The notes beneath the pieces were generated by a model that saw only the letters and a list, made by a program, of their open reading frames with translations, searched no databases and had not been told where the DNA came from. Below are positions 46,878-57,390 of a DNA stretch of 64,000 nucleotides, piece after piece. The position numbers and the translations under genes are program-made. Source of the stretch: Ephemerocybe angulata (lineage: Eukaryota; Basidiomycota; Agaricomycetes; Agaricales; Psathyrellaceae); assembly GCA_013368325.1 (NCBI GenBank), contig JAACJK010000221.1:496001-560000 (forward strand). Direction: 5' to 3'. Within the stretch, counting starts at the first letter, position 1, and the number at the start of each line of letters is the position of its first letter.

Positions 46878-48020
46878 ATGAACGGAATTGCAGGACCTAC
46901 CACGGAAGATGCCGGGGTGTCGTCCGCCGGCGAGAAGAAGCTGCAGATGCCGATGAGGGTGAGCCTAGTTATTTCAGGGTAGCTCTTGGTCTACATTACT
47001 CATTCTGATGTCTGGGAAATGTCGTTCCAAGTAGAAGGGCCTGCAGCGGGCGCCGGCGCTTATTCATTTGCTTTGTGTATCTCTAATGCCCCAGCCAAAC
47101 ACATTCGATCGGAAGTGCGCATCAATCGTCCAACCTGTTCGGAACCCTTCAACACCACATGCAACTTCAAGTCTACTAGGACGAGAGCTAGAAGGCCGAG
47201 TTCTAGCATCTCCGTGACGGTCAAAGGGCGGAAAGGTCGCCGCCGCCTTCGTTGACTGCCTCGGAAACGACGACGGCTTTGCAACCTTCAAGCTGAATGG
47301 CGGAATTTCACCCTATCCCACCGCGCCCGAAAGATGTTTGCGAAGTGGTGCGTGGAGCATAAGTACGTAGACCAGACACTTGTTAGCAAATGTCAGAAGG
47401 AGTCATGGGGCTCCCACCTAAAATCCGCGGCCGTGGTGAACTCGCATTTGTTGAAGGTCAGTACTCAGGTCCTTCCTGTCGACGGATTCTGCTAAATCAT
47501 AATATGTTTGCTCTGTGACAGATATCTTCCTTTCACTTCTTTGTATTGCCAGCCCTTGTATCATCCTGTCCAAGTGCTATGCATTATCGCAGGCTGGGCA
47601 CGTTCTGTCAGTGCGTGCTACGCAGATAAAGCGACCCGGAGGTGCGAGGTACCACTCTGCAGCCTCTCACGCTGTTCTTCACGTTTGGGGCATTGTAATC
47701 GTGTTTTCCCTCCACTCCCGATCTGTCTCAATATCTAAGGTACGATCCTCATGACAAGTCGCTTGCCCCCGTCACTGCGCACTCCAGCGGTGCCTGGACT
47801 GCAAAGGGGAACAACACGACCAGGTCTCCCACTAAAAGTTGGGAGCGTGATGGGCTATTTCCTCCTTCGGTGGTGGATAGGCAGTCGAAACCATTCAAGA
47901 TGGTAACCAGCGATAACGTTTGCTTACCGTCTTGGTTCGACCAGCTCAAATTCCAAACCAGCGCCGATGTGAAGGTGCCCTTGCATGGAACGGGACATTC
48001 CTACCGAACTCTTGTTTAAC
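46878..48020 (+). CDS. Possible unrecognised multi-exon gene between transporter and terpene synthase
   Basis: Coding-like pieces with good splice signals: an exon from ATG 46878 (MNGIAGPTTEDAGVSSAGEK, donor GTGAGC); an exon reading CNLQAEWRNFTLSHRARK then MFAKWCVEHK, donor GTACGT near 47365; an exon joined in frame by an acceptor AATGTCAG (GVMGLPPKIRGRGELAFVEG); a further exon after TGTGACAG (DIFLSLLCIASPCIILSKCY); and a last block, KSWERDGLFPPSVVDRQSKP, to a stop near 48020. The joins in the middle hold frame; the first and last joins are guesses. I do not recognise the family. Its position between an MFS transporter and a terpene synthase makes it worth a transcript check. Confidence 0.35.
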
Positions 48021-48298
48021 CCCTTCGAATTCAAGCTACTTCCGATACGGTCTCCCCCTTTAGATCCACTGGCAGATACAACCCCCGGATCAAACACCAT
48101 CCAGGACCGACCGAACAGAATATGGACGATGGTGTGCGAACACCGATATCCTCAGATCTCGCGCTATACCTGTCGTCAGATCCAAGAGCCCAAAGCCTGT
48201 AATCTTCTTTTTGACGTAGCCGACAGCATGAATCGGGCCTAGCGAGGTCATCCGTGCTCTTATTTGGATTCCGCCCCCGACCGGTCAGCCACCCTCTG

Positions 48299-48306
48299 TA
48301 TATAAA
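48299..48306 (+). promoter_or_regulatory. TATA box of the sesquiterpene synthase gene
   Basis: TATATAAA lies 91 bp before the ATG at 48397 and suits a start of transcription near 48330. Confidence 0.55.
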
Positions 48307-48396
48307 TGCACTGCCGCCCTATGTCGGGGCTTCCAGGCCTTGGCTCCTCTAGCTGCCCCCCCTTTCCCTCCCACCACCATAGTCAGCGACATTGGC

Positions 48397-49631
48397 ATGT
48401 CTCCCGCTGCTTCTTCCTCCAGCTCGAAACAGGATATGAGTCCTACGAAGATCGTCCTCCCTGACCTCGTGTCACATTGCAACTTCCCTCTCCGCCACAG
48501 TCGCCACCGTAAACAGATAACCTCGGAAACCAAACGGTGGTTATTTAAGGGCGACAATCTTATCGGTCGGGCCCGCGATAAATTCCATGGACTCAAGGCT
48601 GGCCTCCTCACCTCCATGTGTTACCCCGACGCCGCGTATCCGCAACTCCGCCTCTGCAACGACTTCCTCACATATCTCTTCCATCTGGACAACCTCTCCG
48701 ACGACATGGACAACAGAGGCACACGCAACGTAGCCAACGTCGTCCTCAACAGCCTCTACCACCCACGCAGCTACCAGTCCCCCGAACGTATCGGCAAAAT
48801 GACTCGAGAGTAAGCTGCGACCGGACTACTATGACTGCGCCTTACTCGTGGCTGACTGACTACTCTGCATAGCTACTACAGACGGATGATTCTTACCGCG
48901 TCCCCCGGAGCCCAACGGCGCTTTATCGAGACATTCGACTTTTTCTTCCAAAGCGTCACACAGCAGGCGCTTGACCGTGCCTCCGGTGTTATTCCGGACC
49001 TGGAATCTTACATCGCCCTACGAAGAGATACGTCAGGCTGCAAACCTTGCTGGGCTTTGATAGAATGTAAGCTTTTCTTCTAATCCATGGAAGTTATGGC
49101 ATTGGGCTGATGGGAATGATCTTTGTATCTCAGATGCTAATAACCTTGATATTCCGGACGAGGTCATGGACCACCCTGTCGTACGCAGCCTTGGTGAGGC
49201 AGCCAATGACCTTGTGACATGGTCGAATGTGAGTAGCAATCGCCTATCGGGCCGGGTGTAACACATCTCACAGAAAAACTAACGCCTCTCCCCTCTAGGA
49301 CATCTTCTCGTACAACGTCGAGCAATCGAAAGGCGACACGCACAACATGATTCCTGTCGTTATGCATCAGGAAGGAATGGACCTCCAGTCAGCCGTTGAG
49401 TTCGTAGGCGACATGTGCAAACAGTCGATCGACCGATTTGTCGAGGAGCAGAGATATCTACCTTCCTGGGGACCCAAAATCGACCGAGATCTGGCTATCT
49501 ACATCGACGGGCTCGCAAATTGGATAGTTGGGTCGTTACACTGGTCCTTTGACTCGGAGCGGTACTTTGGGAAAGACGGCCGGCAAGTAAAATCCACACG
49601 AGTGGTAAACCTTTTACCCCGCCGTCGCTGA
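48397..49631 (+). CDS. Sesquiterpene synthase (basidiomycete type)
   Basis: Class I terpene cyclase that ionises farnesyl diphosphate to a sesquiterpene. The four exons 48397-48809, 48873-49066, 49134-49228 and 49299-49631 give 344 residues, the usual size. The Asp-rich metal site near residues 98-105 reads DNLSDDMD. The NSE/DTE site reads NDIFSYNVEQ, carrying the Asn, Ser and Glu ligands, and is followed by KGDTHN. The C-terminal Arg-Tyr pair is in FDSERYFG. Helices such as LRLCNDFLTYLFHLDN and FIETFDFFFQSVTQQA fit the fold. Introns are 53-70 nt with GTAAGC or GTGAGT donors. An earlier in-frame stretch before the ATG lacks a Met. The product cannot be predicted. An MFS transporter gene lies upstream and no P450 is seen nearby. 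Confidence 0.92.
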
Positions 49632-52600
49632 GGAACCCCGAGTCCGCCCTCCTACCAGTAAGTCTAGATTATCAGTTGTTGCTTGGCCTTTCTGACCACC
49701 ATCTCGCCTCTTAGCCCCACTGCAGGCGCTTTAGACGCCTACCCTCGACCTGAGCGATACTGGTCTTATCTCTTCCAGGCAAAATTTAAATCTCGCTTAA
49801 GTTTATAGTCTCACTGTTCGGTCCTGACGACGCACGTCCGGCCGCACACCCCACATTCTCTTATCTTATCCTTACATTATTGTTCTCCCTTTCAATCATG
49901 GTTTTCGCTCTCTACATCTCTTCAGATGACCACACATTCTTTATTGCGTATTTATGAACGTAGCATCCCATCTTCCTCCGTCTCTTTCCCCTTCCTAATA
50001 TACACTCGATCCCCTTACAGCTTTCACATACCATCCGCACTCATTCGGTTTTATTGGTTTCCTTATGGCCACACCGCGAAATTTGTATTTGTATTCTAGA
50101 CAACATTCAGTGCCTGTCGTACTCCACGTTATGTTAGTATAATCCTTTCGGTTTACTTCTTACATTGGACAATAGACCAAACCCCAAGCGGCATTTTTCT
50201 CTCTCCTCTCTCCATGCCCCGCCTTCATTGCTTGGATCTCTGACCGAGCTCTACCACACCACTGGGCGCTTCAGATCGTGTCTCGCAATTCATGCATTCG
50301 ACAGCCCGTCTCGGTCCGCCCGTGCCTCACGGCGATCTAGGGTTTTATCCTGAAAGGCAGGAGGCTGGCCTCTGAGCGCTGAGCGCTGGGATGATGTTGC
50401 CGCACAGAGTCCACTTCAACCTGGCGGCATCAGATCCAGAGCTTGGAGGAGAACAAGTTGCGGGAGCTTCTGCGGCTTCAAACTTGACACAAACAGTTTG
50501 GGACGGGGTAAAGCATACGAAGAACGTACGAAAGGGCTGAATTACGTGCCTGATTTCATTATCGTGGGTTGGGAGAACTCCTTATCTTTGTAGGAAGAGG
50601 ATATCCAGAATTGAGGGCAGTTGATTGACCGGTCCAGGTGAGCACTTGAGCGCCAAAGAAATCAAATTAAACCGCTACGAGTTGCAAGCGATTGGTTTGG
50701 AGGGATCAGTGGGCGTGTGCCTTGGGGCTTTAATTTGGACAGCCCACCTTGTGTAACCGTAGACAACGTCCCCTTGTGCACCATTCCCCAAATTCCGAGG
50801 GCTATCAGTCATATGGTTGCAGGACACCCCAAACTAGAAATTTGGTAAATGCTTCAGACGTCGTACTTTACGAGTCGACTGTAGGAGATCCATGTGAACA
50901 CAATCGTACGCGGTCGATCGAATGGGGAGGAGGAGGGACTGGGCAGCCGCTACGATGCACTATCCACTAAGGGCAAGCCATATCCATCTAAACACCCATC
51001 TATCTGTCCAACGGCTAAAAAACATGCGAAGAGTTGAAGATTATAGGTAGTATTTCACATCACCTTCAATGATATGCCGCCACCACCCTTCAACTTGAAC
51101 CCAATTCTGCATGCGTCCCAGATCTCAAATTTCCATCCAGGTCCAGGAGTTACTTACCGTGCCCTCCTTTCTGAAACGCATACACCCCATGTGACGCATT
51201 CAACCCCATCGCAGGTCCCCTCTTCCGTCACGATAGATAACCTACGACTCGGGGGGAATGTATGTTTTACAGCATCCTACATGCCCAGAAATCTGGGTAA
51301 GTTCCAACTTGTGTGTGATCAACTGAAGTGCATCTGACCTTCGACCAACTTGGACTTAAGCTCCATTGCTGTCCAGTGGCGGATCGCCTGGAAGGTGAGG
51401 GCATGTGGCCATCTGACGAAACTTGGGCGCCAAAAGAGTCAACCTGTTTGCAGCACGGAACGGCCCCGCCCCCGCCCTTGAAAGGCGCAGGAAAGACCGT
51501 CGATCAGCGGGCCCGACTTGGTTCCGCCGCGACCGAGGTGCAAGGATTCGGAACTCCACACCTCCAACACTGCATATATGTGCACATGCAGAGTCCTTGT
51601 CAGATGTAAGGCACCAGAGAAGAAGAAGAAGAGACGCTCTAAGTCCTGTACTTACAGCGATAATGAACTGTCAGAAGAAGGACCCGCAGAAGAGTGTGAA
51701 CATCGGAGAACAACGCGGCGCCGGGTGCATGCAGCAGCGTGGGGCGTCTATGCCGCTGCTGCTGTGCGAGTTCTATAGCCATCCAACCGCCCCCTCCGAC
51801 GTATGTGGCCAGCCTTCTTCACCTCTTTGCGCTTGACAGGCGCCGTGATGGCACATCCGTGCAGGACGGTCCCTTTCAATCAACTTTCAATAATGTTCAA
51901 GGCGATCTGAGCTCGCAGTATTTGCGTCATTGGGCAGATGGAGGAGGCTATGGAATGACTGACATTGGCAGCTGCCCAAAAACCCACCATCGACTCTCAC
52001 CCTCTCTCACCAGCACCCAACACGGTGCAGCTCGGAACGGCGAGGTGAGAACAGGTGACACGAAGATACGCAACTTGTGCTCACCTCATGAGAAATTTAG
52101 CCTCTGAATTTATCCTGCTGTGCCAAATTCTAGATGGGGGTGCTGGAAGAGTAGCGATCTCTGTGGCCGGGCTTGGGACTCTAGATCCAGGGCTGAGGTA
52201 CATCTAAGTACCGCGTTTGGGGATGAAGATAGCCAGTCGCATCTGAGGGAGAGCTGTCAAGGCATTTAGGATTGAACAGGGCCCAGGTGTGTTGCACGAT
52301 CTGAATTTAGGGGGTGACGAGAGGAGGGTATGACCTTCAAGACACGGAGAAACGTTGGAGATCCTAACCACCCAACCGTCAGAAAAAAACAAGTCCAAGA
52401 GTAGAAGAAAGCGGAGAGGCTTGGCACCTGCAAATCAGTGTCGTACTCGTATCATACACCCCAGAAGATTTCACCTGCGGGAGATAGATAATCAACTACC
52501 CGCGAGAGGCAGAGCACATCTTCTCTGACTGCCGTCAGGGTAGTAGCTTCATACCGATTAACATTCGTTACGCCATCGTATGCCTCAACCATAGTCGATC

Positions 52601-53002
52601 CGACTCAAAATCCAAGTACTGGAACTGGTGGCTGAGATTAGCAGTCAGAAAAAGCAGCGAGATGTAAAATGCACCCTGGATCTTTCCAAGTCCAGACAGG
52701 ATTTGAACCAAGTGCGTCAACGACATCAAAAGAGCTAATTGAAACCCAAGGCTTATCGTGGCCGCTGCGCTGGGCGATCCCTCGAGGACCGTGTCAAAGC
52801 GTCCCCGTGTTCACTGGGACAGGTGCGCAGCGGGCGCTTATTTTACCCGGACGTTGAAAAAGATAAGAACAATGGTTAAGATTAGTATCCGCTAAACCCA
52901 CAAGAAAAGCAAGCGCAATACGGAGTGTACCCTAGATCTAACTGCCTCCACCGACTCTGCGCCGCACCAACCAAAGCCTCCATAACGATAACTTTAGGCA
53001 CT
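49632..53002. other. 3.4 kb without a convincing gene
   Basis: Pyrimidine-rich sequence follows the terpene synthase (3' flank). Later frames (51074-51337, 51423-51836) have no family features and overlap each other. A tRNA-like T-arm near 52690 does not fold into a full tRNA. There are no terminal repeats. Confidence 0.4.
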
Positions 53003-54487
53003 TTAGGCCGAGTCCCACTTCTGCTCCCTGAACACCCAGGGAGTGTCGTACCACATCCGCTTCTCCATAACCAAGTACTCCGTCACGCGCTTGGGCTTAG
53101 CAGCGACAGTCCCATCAGCGCGCTTCGTCGCGCCCTCCGCCACCTCGTGAAGCGGCTCGCCCCGCGCGCCATAGATCTCCAACGACTAGAACACATGCAT
53201 TCGTCAGCGAAATATAACAAAGAGAACTTCTATTGAACTTACCTGCTCGGTGTCGAACTTGACTAGTGCGTGGACGAGGTACCTGTTGCCGAACTTGGGG
53301 TCCTCTCTGCCCATGTGGTATTGGGCAGCACGGAGCGAGACGATCTGGGTGGGCGAGACTTCGCGCTCGAAGGTCCATCGGAAGGTGAAGTTCGCGGGCT
53401 GCTTTTTCAGGCGGCGGAGGAGTTCTGTTTGGTACTCCGCGGCCGTGAGGGTCTTGACAGCCTTCGAGTCTCCCCTACGCATACGATTAACGATTAATTA
53501 ACTCTGCGGGCGGAGAAACACTGTGCGGGTTATAGTTATAGCTTACTTGGCGACGTTCTGGTTGAGTTCTCGGTAGGTCTCGAGAGCGATTTGGCGGAGG
53601 GGGGATATCCAGACGTTGGTTTTGGTGGACTGGGACTTGCCCGCTTTGAAGAGCCAGCCGAAGGACTTGTACCAGGGTACGCGGCCGAGCTTTACGCCAG
53701 GGATGGCGTCGTCGCCGGCGAGGTACATCATGCTGTCGAACAAAATTGCCACTGTGAGTCCTCCGTCCGTCTACACCAGAGAGAGTCGACGACGGCATAC
53801 CTCATAAAGCTTTTCATGCCGTTAACCCGGTTTTGCACCAGCTGTCCCCACCACTGCCCGAGGGAGGCGTACTTGCTTATATGGAGAGGGCTCGCAGGTC
53901 GAACCAGCATCACATCTTCCTTCAAGATTAAACGTAAGAAAACTCCTAGGAAAGCCAGTGGAAGGAAGGAAGGGGGTTCTCGCACCTAACGAGCTCGCAA
54001 TAGGCTGCCCGAAGGGATCCGCCGACCGCATGACCTTCTTGAAGTACTCAATAGCCTCCAGCTCCTGCAGCCCCTTCTCCTCCACCGTAAGCTCCTTCCC
54101 TAGAGCAGCAGCCTTTGCAGCTGGTGCATTCGCCTTTTCCACCGCTGCCGCCTCCAAGACTCCCGCTTTGGAAAGTGACCTCTTCTTCGAGCTGCTTCCC
54201 GCCAGCGCCTTGGCGTCGGTGACAGCCGTATGTGGGCCAGTATGACCCGCCGCGCGTTCCTCGACCTTCGTAGAGACCTTCTTGGGTGCCGCCGACGACA
54301 CGTTCGCGCCCTTGTGCGTCGCCTTCGCCGAACCCGGTGCGCCTCGTCGTTTCGAGTGGACAGCGCTCTCCGTTGCGTATGCGCGCCAGGACCAGGACTG
54401 GGTAACGCACGTCGCGAACGCCGGCGACGACGACGACGACGGGAGTCTGAGACGGAGTGCGCACGACCTGGACACGCTCAGGGCCAT
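53003..54487 (-). CDS. Mitochondrial ribosome protein mL45/Mba1-like (Tim44-like domain)
   Basis: The start MALSVSRSCALRLRLPSSSS is an Arg/Ser-rich presequence, and the mature protein probably begins after about residue 35 (YATESAVHS). A long Ala/Lys-rich region follows, then LTVEEKGLQELEAIEYFKKV. The Tim44/mL45-type domain is spread over four exons: ISKYASLGQWWGQLVQNRV, DAIPGVKLGRVPWYKSFGWL, QPANFTFRWTFEREVSPTQI then VSLRAAQY, FGNRYLVHALVKFDTEQ, SLEIYGARGEPLHE and TEYLVMEKRMWYDTPWVF. The last block, ending REQKW, corresponds to the mL45 C-terminal strand. The role is to hold the ribosome at the inner membrane exit site for membrane protein insertion. A frame start at 54517 uses TTG, so ATG 54487 is preferred. 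It is divergent from the MIX17 gene 215 bp away. Confidence 0.8.
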
Positions 54488-54701
54488 TTTGAGGAGGGCA
54501 GAGTGACGAACGAGCAAATTGTCGACGTTTGGTCGAGCTCGCTGAGCCCGGAGGACGGGTCACGGACGGGACGGATGCGCTGTGCTTGGTCTTGTTTGGT
54601 CCTCGGCAATCCTCGGCCCCCCATTGGCGCGGGCGCTAGAAATTTCGCTCAGCAATCACTTTCACCCCAACCACCACCATCTCCCTCAACTTTCTCTCAT
54701 A
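54488..54701. promoter_or_regulatory. Bidirectional promoter of two mitochondrial protein genes
   Basis: Only 214 bp separate the two ATGs. I see no clear TATA box on either side; the sequence contains CCTCGGCAATCCTCGGCCCC and pyrimidine tracts. The arrangement favours co-expression of the two genes. Confidence 0.6.
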
Positions 54702-55359
54702 ATGCCTGTAAGTGCTCCAGACAGCTTCAATTCATTGAATTCAACTAAACGTATTGATTCATTCATTCTGCCTAGCGTCAATCCCGTGGACGTTCCTCCG
54801 CCGCCCCCCGTGCCGCCCCAGCACAGACCCGGAGTGCATCCACCGCCGCCGCACCCGCAGGCTACGCCCCCGCGCACCACGCCCCCGCACCCCCCGCCGC
54901 AGCGCAGCACGCCTCCTCCGCCGCGCAGCCCAGGCAGCCCGGCATGATGGCGCAAATGGCCGCCACGGCGGGATCCGTCGCTGCGGGCTCCGTCATCGGC
55001 CACGGAATCTCCAGCATGCTCTTTGGAGGAGGAGGGGGACACGCTGCGGCGGCGACCGAGGCCCCCGCTGCCGCGCCCCCCATGCAGCAGCAGTCGTCGG
55101 GCATTCAGTGCGAGGTTCAGGCTAAGGGTGCGTTGTGCCGGCTGAACACGTCAGCGTTGCCGAGTCAGAGAGAGCTAACTGGAATGTTCTACATATAGAT
55201 TTCACCAAGTGCTTGGAGAAGGCGGACCTTCCTTCTTGCCAGTGGTATCTTGACCAGCTCAAGGCTGTGAGTTTACGCGTCCTAGGAGCGTGCCGTGCTG
55301 CGTATGCTTACGATTCTTCTTTTCTTCCACAGTGCCAGGCTGCTGCCGCGCCTTACTAA
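54702..55359 (+). CDS. MIX17: CHCH-domain protein, CHCHD2/CHCHD10/MIX17 family
   Basis: Exons 54702-54707 (ATG CCT only), 54776-55127, 55199-55266 and 55333-55359 give 150 residues. An Arg/Ser/Ala-rich N-terminus (MPRQSRGRSSAAPRAAPAQ) and an Ala/Pro/His-rich stretch lead to a conserved hydrophobic Gly/Ala segment (MAATAGSVAAGSVIGHGISS, then a Gly run). The C-terminal CHCH domain has twin CX9C: C-E-V-Q-A-K-D-F-T-K-C and C-Q-W-Y-L-D-Q-L-K-A-C. These are the residues oxidised by Mia40 in the intermembrane space. The family acts at cristae and in stress regulation. The six-base first exon is notable but common in this family's fungal genes. It is divergent from the mL45-like gene. Confidence 0.93.
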
Positions 55360-55503
55360 GGGCTTTTTTTCGCTTTCGGGATGGATTTTGTGCTCTGCCG
55401 GTCGTTTATTAGGGGTGTGGGTAGAATATAGTGGTTGGTCAGAGGGCGCAACCTGTAGTCCTCCTCTGTCGTGTGTGTATATCCATCCATTGACCACCCC
55501 GCC

Positions 55504-55870
55504 TGTTACCCCAACTCATACTCAACGATTCAATGAATTATAATGTTAACAATGTACCATGCAGCTATCTACAATGCAATATGCGGGTGTTCCATGAGTG
55601 ATGTGCAGGGCTGGGGAACCCGGAGGAGGAGCTGTTGTGGACTTCATAGCTCCAAAGTGCTATGCGTTGTTGCTTTTCGAAAGAGACAGGGTACGCGACG
55701 GGGGAGTAGAGCATAGCTAGCACACGAGTGGTCAGGAAGGGTGTCGAGCGGGGCGTCTGAATCGTCGTGACGAAAAGGATGGGCAGACGGCCCGGGCGAC
55801 ACGCAGAGGAGGAGGGCAGGAAGAGGGCCTGAGGGCTTGAGTGGTGGAGGGTGGAGGGTGGACCGTCAGG
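55504..55870 (-). pseudogene. Gutted tandem copy of the downstream Gln-rich gene
   Basis: 55504-55607 matches 55881-55988, which lies downstream of the intact gene's stop. 55608-55870 matches 57173-57390 (its first exon and promoter). Together they form a copy of the whole unit from which the gene body, about 1.2 kb, was deleted at 55607/55608. The first exon survives: from ATG 55714 it reads MLYSPVAYPVSFEKQQ and IALWSYEVHNSSSSGFPSP, close to MQYSPVAYPLSFEKQQ and ISLWTYEVHNSCSSGFPSP of the intact gene. It then runs into the fused 3' flank and stops after about ten unrelated residues. Confidence 0.85.
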
Positions 55871-55880
55871 GGGCGGTAAG

Positions 55881-55988
55881 TGTTACCCCAACTCATACTC
55901 AACGATTCAATGAATTATAATGTTAACAATGTACCATGCAGCTAGCTATCTACAATGCAATATGCGGGTGTTCCATGAGTGATGTGCA
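55881..55988. repeat. Direct repeat of 55504-55607
   Basis: 108 bp starting TGTTACCCCAACTCATACTC, with one 4-bp insertion (GCTA) relative to the first copy. It forms the 3' flank of the Gln-rich gene. Confidence 0.93.
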
Positions 55989-56117
55989 AATTCGCTCTCG
56001 GCGAAGGCTATGAACCAGTGACTATCCAAGCAAGCAAGAAAGGAGACAATGCGAAAAACGAAAGCGATTACAACAACAAGACTAGAATAAAAATAACGAG
56101 AACATAATGAGGATCGG

Positions 56118-57279
56118 CTAAACCTGGACAGTCCGGAAAGCCATCGGATACGAGTGGTCGACAGGCCAAACGGGCGCGCAGGGCGCATACGTATGCATCG
56201 GCAATGGCAATGGATGCGAGAAGACCGGCTGTGGCCACACAAACTGCTGCTGCTGGTGCTGCTGCTTCTGCTGCTGCTGACCCATCATCCTCAGGCTGTA
56301 AGGCGCTAACGGCTGCTGCTGCCGCTGTGGTAGCGTTTGTGTTGGCAGTGGTACGTTCTGCTGCGACTGCTGACCCATCCTCAGGCTGTAAGGCGCTAAC
56401 GGCTGCTGCTGCTGCCGCTGTGGCAGCAGTTGCGCTTGCGGCTGCGTCGGTACGTCCACCCACCCCCATAACTCTCCCCCTCCGGCACAACATAATCAAT
56501 CGGCTTATACGTCTTAAAGAACAACGCATTCAAGTCCAGCGGAACCTTGTACATGCGCACGTGCGCCTCGATGTAGCGCACGGCCTCGCTGGCGGCCTCG
56601 ACGGCGTGGTCCGCGGTGTCGACGCGCTGGATGTTGTCTGGGTTTGAGGGCGCGCCCCGGAGCATGCGCTGCGCGTGCCAGAGCTCGAGCTCGAAGGCGA
56701 GGCGTTGGTTGATGACTCTGGTGTATTCGGATTTGAGGAGGGCGGGGTCGGAGGTGACCTGTGCGCAGCAAGGTGAACGTGGGGGTGGGTCAGGGGGTGG
56801 ATTGGGTTTTGGGTTGTATGGGCCAATGGAAGGTGGAGATTATGGTCGTGAGATGCAGCGAATGTAGTGGGTCATGATCAGCCTCGGCTATGGGGTGGCA
56901 ACCTTGAAGCGCGGCTCGGGACTCACCAATGGGTTCGAGCTCGGATTGGGAAGGTCCGTATACCGCTTGTCCACATCAAACACAATCGTAATCTTGTCAC
57001 AGTCATCGTCTGCAGTTGGGTATGGGGATGGGGGGAGAAGCCACCACTACTGGGGCCGTTGACTCGGAAGCCGTATTGGTGGAGATGCTGATGCTGCCAG
57101 GGTGCGTTCAAGTTTGGAGTGTAGTAAGAGGAAGGACCTGGCTCCATTGGGCTCAGTGGTTCAGGTATGAAGGGGCTGGGGAAGCCGGAGGAACAGCTGT
57201 TGTGGACTTCATAGGTCCAGAGTGATATGCGTTGTTGCTTTTCGAAGGAGAGAGGGTACGCGACGGGTGAGTATTGCAT
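56118..57279 (-). CDS. Hypothetical protein with Gln-rich repeated tail
   Basis: It starts at ATG 57279 (MQYSPVAYPLSFEKQQRISL), in a Pro/Ser/His-rich first exon. Further exons read DDCDKITIVFDVDKRYTDLP (donor GTGAGT after NPSSNPL), then VTSDPALLKSEYTRVINQRL, FELELWHAQRMLRG and AVRYIEAHVRMYKVPLDLNA up to FFKTYKPIDY. The tail frame carries two copies of LPQRQQQ(Q)PLAPYSLRM with Gln runs and ends in FVWPQPVFSHPLPLPMHTYA. Joining the tail requires a 50-nt intron from GTTGTG to GACGCAG, which keeps frame but has a poor donor; otherwise a frameshift separates the two parts. No family is recognised. Its unit is tandemly duplicated and one copy is gutted (55504-55870). Confidence 0.55.
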
Positions 57280-57390
57280 AGCTAGCACAAGTCAGGGTGT
57301 CGAGAGGGGCGACGGTCGTGACTTAGAATAGGCGCGCAGAGGGCGAGGAGGAGGGAGGGCCTGAGGGGTGGAGGGTGGACAGGGGCCGGT
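57173..57390. repeat. Direct repeat of 55608-55870 (first exon and promoter of the Gln-rich gene)
   Basis: It shares long blocks, such as GCTGTTGTGGACTTCATAG, GCGTTGTTGCTTTTCGAA and GGGTACGCGACGGG, with several small indels between the copies. Confidence 0.88.

Noticed and set aside
52681..52760. T-arm-like GGTTCAAATCC on the minus strand
   Set aside because: The five bases on each side do not pair as a T stem and no anticodon or acceptor stem can be found.
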